Made by a program: the position numbers and the translations under genes. Under the pieces are notes generated by a model. It made no database searches. It saw nothing but the letters and a program-made list of their open reading frames with translations, and was not told the origin of the DNA. A stretch of DNA of 12,137 nucleotides. Origin: an uncultured Collinsella sp. (lineage in GTDB: Bacteria > Actinomycetota > Coriobacteriia > Coriobacteriales > Coriobacteriaceae). Positions 6,877 to 12,137 of this stretch are shown piece by piece; the first letter of the stretch is position 1; each line of letters opens with the position of its first letter. Where the stretch lies: contig CAAEEX010000048.1 of the NCBI GenBank assembly GCA_900755005.1, positions 1 through 12,137 on the forward strand, in the 5' to 3' direction.

Positions 6877-6939
6877 CGAACCATCGCGAATGGGCCACAG
6901 GATTTCGCGATGGTTCGCAAGCTTTCGCGGAGATTCGCG
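6877..6939. repeat. 14-bp inverted repeat plus 10-bp-phased TTCGC repeats
   Basis: CGAACCATCGCGAA (6877-6890) is the exact reverse complement of TTCGCGATGGTTCG (6904-6917), with a 13-base loop. TTCGC begins at 6904, 6914, 6924 and 6934, exactly one helical turn apart, and the left arm carries the same words on the other strand at the same 10-bp step. The arrangement suggests either a protein-binding region with sites on one face of the helix or an RNA hairpin. Nearest genes are the ATPase (its promoter is about 150 bp left) and the exporter operon end. Confidence 0.8.
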
Positions 6940-7045
6940 ACAAATCGAGAGCTGATACGCATCTTATTGTTCATATTCAAGGCCACGACGTCTCAAAAGG
7001 TATACGCTTTGAAACAGTTAAGTTTCCCAGCGCCCCCAATCGAGA

Positions 7046-7082
7046 TCAATCGTCACCACATTATTTCGTCAATCGTCACCAC
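7046..7082. repeat. 14-bp perfect direct repeat, 23-bp period
   Basis: TCAATCGTCACCAC occurs at 7046-7059 and 7069-7082. The copies are identical and separated by nine bases. Function unknown; two adjacent binding sites for one protein is the simplest reading. Confidence 0.75.
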
Positions 7083-7106
7083 GCCGCAGATAGAATGCAT
7101 AATCTT

Positions 7107-7135
7107 GGGACAAACACTTCTGATTAATTTGTCCC
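7107..7135 (-). terminator. Hairpin after the ABC exporter operon
   Basis: GGGACAAA (7107-7114) pairs perfectly with TTTGTCCC (7128-7135) across 13 bases, starting about 10 bases after the stop of the last exporter gene. There is no T-run after the stem on the minus strand, so if it terminates transcription it does so weakly or with a factor. An adjoining CCCGCGGG palindrome (7133-7140) overlaps it. Confidence 0.4.
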
Positions 7136-7145
7136 GCGGGCTTGC

Positions 7146-9005
7146 TTACTGGGCGAATTGGCTGCGGTAGAGCTCGGCGTAGAAGCCGCCTGCCGCGAGC
7201 AGTTCGTCGTGCGTGCCGTGCTCGATAATCTCGCCGTCTCGCATGACCAGGATGCAGTCGGCGTTACGGATCGTCGACAGGCGGTGCGCAACGACAAAGC
7301 TCGTACGACCGGCCATGAGCTCGTCGAATGCCGCCTGCACCTGCAGCTCGGTGCGGGTATCGATGCTCGAGGTGGCCTCGTCCAGCAGCAGAATCGCCGG
7401 GTCGGTGAGCATGACGCGCGCGATGCACAGCAGCTGCTTTTGGCCTTGGCTAAACGTGCCGCCGTCCTCGCCAATCACCGTGTCGTAGCCCTGTGGCAGC
7501 TGCACGATAAACTTGTGCGCGTGCGCGCGCTTGGCCGCCTCGATAATCTGCTCGCGCGTGGCGTCGGGACAACCGTAGGCAATGTTCTGGGCCACCGTGC
7601 CCTCGAACAGCCAGGTGTCCTGCAGCACCATGCCAAAGGCGCGGCGCAGGCTTTCACGCGTGTAGTCGCGCGAGGAATGCCCGTCGACTACGATACGACC
7701 GGCATCGATATCGTAAAAGCGCAGCAGCAGATTGATGAGCGTCGTCTTGCCGCAACCCGTGGGACCGACCAGGGCAAACCGCATGCCGAGCTTGGCATCG
7801 ATGCAGATGTCCTGCAGCAACTTACGGTCGGGCACGTAGCTAAAGTCCACGTGCTCAAAGGCGACCTCGCCCTTCGGAGCGGTGAGCTCAATGGCATCCA
7901 CAGCGTCGGGCTCCTGCTCGCGCGCATCGAGCAGCGCGAACATGCGCCGCGCCGAGGCATAGGCCGTCTGGATCTGCGTGATGACGTTGGTGACCTCGTT
8001 GAACGGCTTGGTGTACTGGTTGGCGTAGGACAGGAAAATCTGCACGCCGCCCACCGTGAGCGCCGCGGGCACACCCGTGATCACGCCCACGCAGCCGATC
8101 ACGGCAACCACGGCGTAGATGATGTTGTTGATAAAGCGCGTGCCGGGGTTGGACAGCGACCCCATAAACTGCGCGCGCTCGCCCGCCGTGTAGAGCTCGG
8201 CGTTGAGTGCATCGAAGCGCTGCTGCGCATTTGGTCCGTAGGCAAACGCATCCACAAGCTTTTGCTCGCCCACATACTCCTCGATATGACCGCCGAGCTG
8301 ACCCTGAATGCGCTGCTGAGCCGTAAAGCTCTTGTTGGAGAGCTTGGCGATGGCACCGGCTGCAAAAATGGAAAGCGGCGTGACGAGCACCACCACAAGC
8401 GTCATGGTCAGGTTAATGGAGAGCATAAACGCGAGCGTGCCAACGATGGTGATGACGCCGGTAAAGAGCTGGGTAAAGCCCTGCAGCAGACCATCGCCCA
8501 CCTGATCGACGTCGTTGACCACGCGGCTCATAAGGTCGCCATGGGCATGGCTGTCGATAAAGCTGAGCGGCATGCGGCTGAGTTTGTCGCTCGCCTCCAC
8601 GCGCATGTCGCGCACCGTCTCGTAGGACAGGCGGTTGACGCAATAGCCCTGCAGCCACTGGAAAGCCGCGGCACCCACCACGACCAGCGCAAGCTTGGTG
8701 ACAAGCGGCAGCAGCGCGTCAAAGTCCACACGCCCCGTCGCGACGATAAGGTCGATGCCCTCGCCGATAAGGATGGGCGTGTAGAGCTGCAGAATCACCG
8801 AGATGGCAGCGCTCACAAACGAGGCCGCAAAGGAAATACGGTGCGGACGCACATAGCCCAGCAAGCGGCGGGTCACCGCGCCCACGGGATAGCGCTCGGG
8901 GTCGCCGGGCCGGCGCGGGCCCTCGCCCAAGTCGTTGAGGTTATCGTTGCCGGACACGTTGGCCGTCATCGTGGCGACCGAGCCGGAGGAAGTGTACGGA
9001 TTCAT
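7146..9005 (-). CDS. ABC exporter half-transporter, ATPase-competent subunit of a heterodimer
   Basis: A 619-residue fused membrane/ATPase half-transporter. A polar N-terminal 40 residues precede the six-helix type I exporter membrane domain (about 45-355). The ATPase domain has Walker A GPTGCGKTT (414-422), Q-loop Q462, Walker B ILLLDEAT with catalytic E543 (538-545) and switch H574. Its signature is SQGQ (519-522) instead of SGGQ. In heterodimeric exporters of the LmrCD/BmrCD/TM287-288 class the deviant signature belongs to the subunit with the intact Walker B, as here. The start at 9005 directly follows the upstream gene's TAG with no gap, and AAAGGAGG lies eight bases before it, inside that gene, indicating coupled translation. 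Substrate cannot be told from sequence; drug or lipid/peptide efflux is typical. Confidence 0.95.
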   Translation of the reverse strand: MNPYTSSGSVATMTANVSGNDNLNDLGEGPRRPGDPERYPVGAVTRRLLGYVRPHRISFAASFVSAAISVILQLYTPILIGEGIDLIVATGRVDFDALLPLVTKLALVVVGAAAFQWLQGYCVNRLSYETVRDMRVEASDKLSRMPLSFIDSHAHGDLMSRVVNDVDQVGDGLLQGFTQLFTGVITIVGTLAFMLSINLTMTLVVVLVTPLSIFAAGAIAKLSNKSFTAQQRIQGQLGGHIEEYVGEQKLVDAFAYGPNAQQRFDALNAELYTAGERAQFMGSLSNPGTRFINNIIYAVVAVIGCVGVITGVPAALTVGGVQIFLSYANQYTKPFNEVTNVITQIQTAYASARRMFALLDAREQEPDAVDAIELTAPKGEVAFEHVDFSYVPDRKLLQDICIDAKLGMRFALVGPTGCGKTTLINLLLRFYDIDAGRIVVDGHSSRDYTRESLRRAFGMVLQDTWLFEGTVAQNIAYGCPDATREQIIEAAKRAHAHKFIVQLPQGYDTVIGEDGGTFSQGQKQLLCIARVMLTDPAILLLDEATSSIDTRTELQVQAAFDELMAGRTSFVVAHRLSTIRNADCILVMRDGEIIEHGTHDELLAAGGFYAELYRSQFAQ

Positions 9006-10895
9006 CTAGCAGCCCTCCTTTGCGCAGGTGCTTGCGGGGGCGGTTGGAGCGGACATGGCGCTTGGAGCGGACGCGGGGCTCGGGCCGGACAATGGCGTCG
9101 CGCTCCCCTGCTGGCCCTCGAGCTCCTCGCGGCGAAGCTGCGACTGGCAGATTTCGCGGTAGAGCTGGCAGTTTGCGTACAGCTCGTCGTGCGTGCCCAG
9201 GCCCGCGACCGAGCCGTGGTCGAGCACGCAGATCATGTCGGCATCGCGCACGGTCGAGACGCGCTGGCTCACGATGACCGTGGTCAGCGGCAACCCGCCC
9301 TCGGCGGCGCCGCGCACGCTGCGCTCGCGAATGGCATGGCGAAGTGCCGCATCGGTCTTAAAGTCGAGCGCCGAGGCGGAGTCGTCCATAATCAGGATCT
9401 GCGGCGAGCCCACCAGAGCACGCGCGATGGTCAGGCGCTGACGCTGGCCACCGCTGAAGTTCTTGCCGCCCGCCTCGACCGGGGCATCCAAGCCCTGCGG
9501 CTTGTTGCGCACGAACTCGCTCGCTTGCGCCATATCGAGCGCCGCCCAGAGTTCCTCGTCGGTCGCCGACTCGTCACGCCAGGTCAGGTTGCTGCGAATC
9601 GTACCGCTCACGAGCGACGCGCGCTGCGGAACGGTCGCGACCACATGGCGCAGCTGGTCGAGCGGCCAAGAGCGCACGTCGGCACCCATCACGTTCACGC
9701 TGCCGGTGCCCGCATCGTACAGGCGCGGGATAAGCGAGACGAGCGTCGACTTACCACTGCCCGTACCGCCGATAATGCCGAGCGTCTTGCCCAGCGGGAG
9801 CTCCAGAGTCACATCGTTGACGGCGTTGGCAGCGCCCGCACCAAAGGAAAAGCTCGCGTTGCTCAAGCCCAGCGCAGGAACTGGAGCGACATTGCCCGCC
9901 TCGCCCGGCTCGGGCAGTGCGACCGGCTCGTTGCCCTCGTCGGTGATACTCGGCACGCAATTGAGCACCTCGTTGATGCGCGACGCGCTGGCGCTCGCCT
10001 TAGTAAAGACCACGACCAAGTTGGCGACATACACGATGGAGGTGAGCGTCTGAGTCATGTAGTTGACGAACGCCATGACCTGGCCCTGCGTGAGCTCGCC
10101 CACGTTGACCTGGATGCCGCCCACCCACAGGATGGCGCACACGCCCAGGTTCATCACCAAAAACGTGACGGGGTTGAGAATCGACGAGAGCTTGCCCACG
10201 GCGATGGCGACATGCGCCTGGTCATCGGCCGCCTGGGCAAAACGCTCACGCTCGTGATCTTCGCGCACAAACGCACGGACCACGCGGGCGCCCGAAAGTC
10301 CCTCGCGGCAGATAAGCGCGATGCGGTCGAGCTTTGCCTGCAGCTGTTTGTAGTACGGAATGCAGCGCGCCATGACAAACCAAAACACCAGGCCGATGGC
10401 GGGCGTGCAGATTAAAAAGATGATGCCGAGCTTAAGGTCGATGGCAAGGGCCGCGACCATGGAGCCCACCGCCAGGAAGGGCCAGCGGATGAGCATGCGC
10501 ACGCCCAACGCCACGGCGAGCTGCACCTGATTGACGTCGTTGGTAATGCGCGTGATGAGCGACGGCGTGCCAAAGCGGTCGAGCTCGGCATAGCTCAGCT
10601 TGTTGATATGCTCGTAGAGCGCGCCGCGAATGTCGGTACCCATGCCCTGCGAGGTGAGCGCCGCCATCTTTTGGCAGACGAGCGTAAACGAGATGCCAAT
10701 CACAGCCATGGCGCCAAGCAGCATACCGTAGTGGACGACGGCGTTGACATCGTGCACACCGATGCCCTTGTCGATCATCTGCGCAATCACCAGCGGCGTA
10801 AGCAGGTCAAAGATCACTTCGATCAGCTTACACGCAGGACCAATCACCATATAGCGGCGAAACTTACCGCCAAAACGCCTGAGCAGCTCAATCAT
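9006..10895 (-). CDS. ABC exporter half-transporter, degenerate-site subunit of the heterodimer
   Basis: A 629-residue half-transporter and the first gene of the two-gene operon. The membrane domain spans about residues 15-305, followed by an unusually long acidic/proline linker (318-342) before the ATPase domain. Walker A GGTGSGKST (376-384), Q424 and signature SGGQ (481-484) are intact. Walker B reads ILIMDD, putting Asp at the catalytic Glu position (505), and the switch His is Gln (544, SQRVST). These are the hallmark losses of the non-hydrolysing site in heterodimeric exporters. The last 40 residues are an Ala/Ser/Pro-rich tail, absent from most relatives. I chose ATG 10895 because AGGGAG lies nine bases upstream; the frame extends to a TTG at 10928 without a ribosome binding site. 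It is divergent from the LANTG protein gene, about 210 bp away. Confidence 0.93.
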   Translation of the reverse strand: MIELLRRFGGKFRRYMVIGPACKLIEVIFDLLTPLVIAQMIDKGIGVHDVNAVVHYGMLLGAMAVIGISFTLVCQKMAALTSQGMGTDIRGALYEHINKLSYAELDRFGTPSLITRITNDVNQVQLAVALGVRMLIRWPFLAVGSMVAALAIDLKLGIIFLICTPAIGLVFWFVMARCIPYYKQLQAKLDRIALICREGLSGARVVRAFVREDHERERFAQAADDQAHVAIAVGKLSSILNPVTFLVMNLGVCAILWVGGIQVNVGELTQGQVMAFVNYMTQTLTSIVYVANLVVVFTKASASASRINEVLNCVPSITDEGNEPVALPEPGEAGNVAPVPALGLSNASFSFGAGAANAVNDVTLELPLGKTLGIIGGTGSGKSTLVSLIPRLYDAGTGSVNVMGADVRSWPLDQLRHVVATVPQRASLVSGTIRSNLTWRDESATDEELWAALDMAQASEFVRNKPQGLDAPVEAGGKNFSGGQRQRLTIARALVGSPQILIMDDSASALDFKTDAALRHAIRERSVRGAAEGGLPLTTVIVSQRVSTVRDADMICVLDHGSVAGLGTHDELYANCQLYREICQSQLRREELEGQQGSATPLSGPSPASAPSAMSAPTAPASTCAKEGC

Positions 10896-11041
10896 AAATA
10901 GGCGCTCCCTATCATCATCCACACTCAATTCGAATCATGATAGTACCGCCACCCCAAAAGAAGCGTAAACAACTCGTCATTTCTAACGGGATTCAGTTTT
11001 CAGAGGGGTATACGCGCACACCCAGCCAGTGTCGGGTCGAC

Positions 11042-11074
11042 CACTTGGTATACTTACATTAGTGCTACCAAGTG
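11042..11074 (+). promoter_or_regulatory. Extended -10 promoter overlapped by a 9-bp perfect inverted repeat (probable operator)
   Basis: CACTTGGTA (11042-11050) and TACCAAGTG (11066-11074) are exact reverse complements 15 bases apart. The left arm runs into TGGTATACT, an extended -10 element (TGn plus TATACT at 11049-11054), so the expected transcription start falls between or within the arms, about 45 nt before the ATG of the LANTG protein. A repressor bound here would occlude the promoter. No good -35 is visible, consistent with reliance on the extended -10. Confidence 0.62.
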
Positions 11075-11104
11075 AGTCGCCAACCCTTGAAATGAGGTGC
11101 CGAG

Positions 11105-12136
11105 ATGAACGACATTCTCGCAAGAAGAGCAAGACGAGCAACCATGGGCATCGCCCTTTCCGTGGCACTTGCCGCGGGAATCGCCCCCGTAACGGCGATC
11201 GCGGCAGAAACCAGCTCCCCCATCGGTGCAGTTGCCTTGCAGACGGAAGACGCGGCCACCGAAAAAGAAAAAGCGTACGCGGCCATGCAGGAAGCGCTCA
11301 AAAACCTCGAAGCCGCAAAAAAGGCCGCGAGTTCCGAGAAAATTGCGCGCTTTAATAATGACATTGCCCGTTTTCAAAAGTACCGCGACGAGATGTTGGC
11401 GCAAGCCGCCGAATCGAAAGAATCCCTTCCTGCCATGCAAGCGGACATCGATGCAGCCCAAGCCAAATACGACGAGGCCGGCAACCGGGTAAGCGAGCTC
11501 CAGGCAAAATTAGACAACAAACTTGAGGTGCTTAAGGCACTCGAAGCACTCGGCGACGAGGAGCTTGTCAAAACTGTTAAACAGCAAATAAGGCAGTTGC
11601 AAAATGAGATCGTAGGGGCAAAAGCGTATGTAGATCATTGTGAAACGGAGCTTGACGAGTTCCAGCGCCGCCTCAAAAGTCAGGAAAGACGAGTTAATGA
11701 CTGTGAAAGTTCTGCAGAGAACTATAAAGCCCGTATCGACCAGTTCATAGCCTGGCGAGATGCGCTCCTCGACAATTTGGAAAAAGCGCAAGCGGCCTAT
11801 GACGACGCCTGCAAGGCATACGAAGAGGCGAAAGCCGCGGCAGACAAGACCGCCTCGCCCGAGATAACGAAACCCACCGAGACAACGCCTCCCTCCGGCT
11901 CGGCGCAACCGGCCGAGACGGCACAGCCCGCCAGCTCGCCCGCGACCGGCAAAGACGCCGCACCGAGCTCCGCCAAGCAAGCGAACACAAGCAACAGCAA
12001 GCAAGCGAATACGACCGCCGGCAAGCTCGCAAACACAGGCGACACAACGCCAAGCGCAATCGCACTAGCAGGAATCGCCGCCATGGGACTCGGAATAACC
12101 GCCACAGCCACCCGCCGCATCAAGAACTCAAAATAG
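11105..12136 (+). CDS. Secreted coiled-coil surface protein with LANTG sortase-type anchor
   Basis: A complete 343-residue protein. Residues 1-34 are a signal peptide (RRARR basic start, hydrophobic 15-33, AIAA cleavage). Residues about 50-247 are almost wholly charged, alanine-rich heptad-like helix, interpreted as a long coiled coil. Residues 250-306 are Pro/Thr/Ser-rich wall-spanning sequence. LANTG at 308-312, a hydrophobic segment (317-335) and a TRRIKNSK basic tail form a sortase cell-wall sorting signal with Ala in place of Pro in LPxTG. KQANT occurs at 291 and 299 and KLANT at 307, an 8-residue stepping repeat of the sorting motif. The ATG is preceded by GAGGTG. Inferred role: wall-anchored stalk or adhesin-like protein. 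Divergent from the ABC operon; no sortase gene is in the window. Confidence 0.92.
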   Translation: MNDILARRARRATMGIALSVALAAGIAPVTAIAAETSSPIGAVALQTEDAATEKEKAYAAMQEALKNLEAAKKAASSEKIARFNNDIARFQKYRDEMLAQAAESKESLPAMQADIDAAQAKYDEAGNRVSELQAKLDNKLEVLKALEALGDEELVKTVKQQIRQLQNEIVGAKAYVDHCETELDEFQRRLKSQERRVNDCESSAENYKARIDQFIAWRDALLDNLEKAQAAYDDACKAYEEAKAAADKTASPEITKPTETTPPSGSAQPAETAQPASSPATGKDAAPSSAKQANTSNSKQANTTAGKLANTGDTTPSAIALAGIAAMGLGITATATRRIKNSK

Positions 12137-12137
12137 C

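Larger units (their letters stand above)
6723..7106. other. Repeat-rich intergenic region without a convincing gene
   Basis: About 380 bp between the ATPase promoter and the end of the exporter operon, visibly richer in AT than the flanking genes. It contains a 14-bp inverted repeat within a set of 10-bp-phased TTCGC words (6877-6939), a small ACCGG/CCGGT dyad near 6854-6868 and a 14-bp direct repeat (7046-7082). A plus-strand frame at 6811-7170 is open for 119 codons but lacks a ribosome binding site, is translated from the repeats and runs into the exporter gene on the other strand, so I do not call it. Confidence 0.55.

Noticed and set aside
6811..7170. Plus-strand frame of 119 codons in the intergenic region
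   Set aside because: Built from phased repeats, no Shine-Dalgarno sequence, and overlaps the end of the exporter gene antisense.
7158..10415. Plus-strand open frame of 1085 codons opposite both exporter genes
   Set aside because: The minus strand carries two full ABC half-transporters with all motifs. The antisense frame is rich in Arg, His, Ala and Val as expected from GC-biased codons read backwards, and has no recognisable domain.
10896..10928. TTG start extending the first exporter gene by 11 residues
   Set aside because: No ribosome binding site before it, whereas ATG 10895 has AGGGAG at a suitable distance and begins at the usual point of the family.

Overview
The window looks like a chromosomal segment from a GC-rich Gram-positive gut actinomycete, most likely Collinsella or a close Coriobacteriia relative. 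I infer this from protein style (secreted mosaic surface proteins, a sortase-type LANTG tail, a heterodimeric multidrug-type ABC exporter, a stand-alone AAA_14/DUF4143 ATPase) and strong GC-biased codon use that leaves long open antisense frames. I could not run a database search, so the genus is an inference.

Layout, left to right. 1-3714 (minus) is the first 1238 codons of a giant secreted protein whose C-terminus lies beyond the left edge: signal peptide, propeller-like calcium-loop repeats, an unrecognised Gly/Ser/Thr-rich beta region, an FN3 domain and an Ig-like domain. 3715-4454 holds no convincing gene. It carries a short direct-repeat pair, a seven-unit array with an exact 62-bp period in which every unit is a dyad, and a 129-bp nested palindrome with a terminator hairpin at its centre. 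4455-5006 (minus) is a small flavodoxin-family protein. 5459-6652 (minus) is an ATPase fused to a winged-helix and PD-(D/E)XK-like DUF4143 region, bracketed on both sides by near-identical 47-bp double palindromes. 6723-7145 is non-coding DNA rich in phased and inverted repeats. 10895 to 7146 (minus) is a two-gene operon for a heterodimeric ABC exporter with one degenerate ATP site. 11105-12136 (plus) is a divergent secreted coiled-coil protein with a LANTG sorting motif, preceded by an extended -10 promoter inside a 9-bp inverted repeat.

The genes form no obvious single pathway. The two surface proteins and the exporter concern the cell envelope, and the flavodoxin is a redox protein. The ATPase with its flanking palindromes looks like a self-contained, possibly mobile or self-regulating unit.

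The strongest candidates for undescribed biology are the 62-bp dyad array upstream of the giant surface protein and the palindrome-bracketed ATPase.
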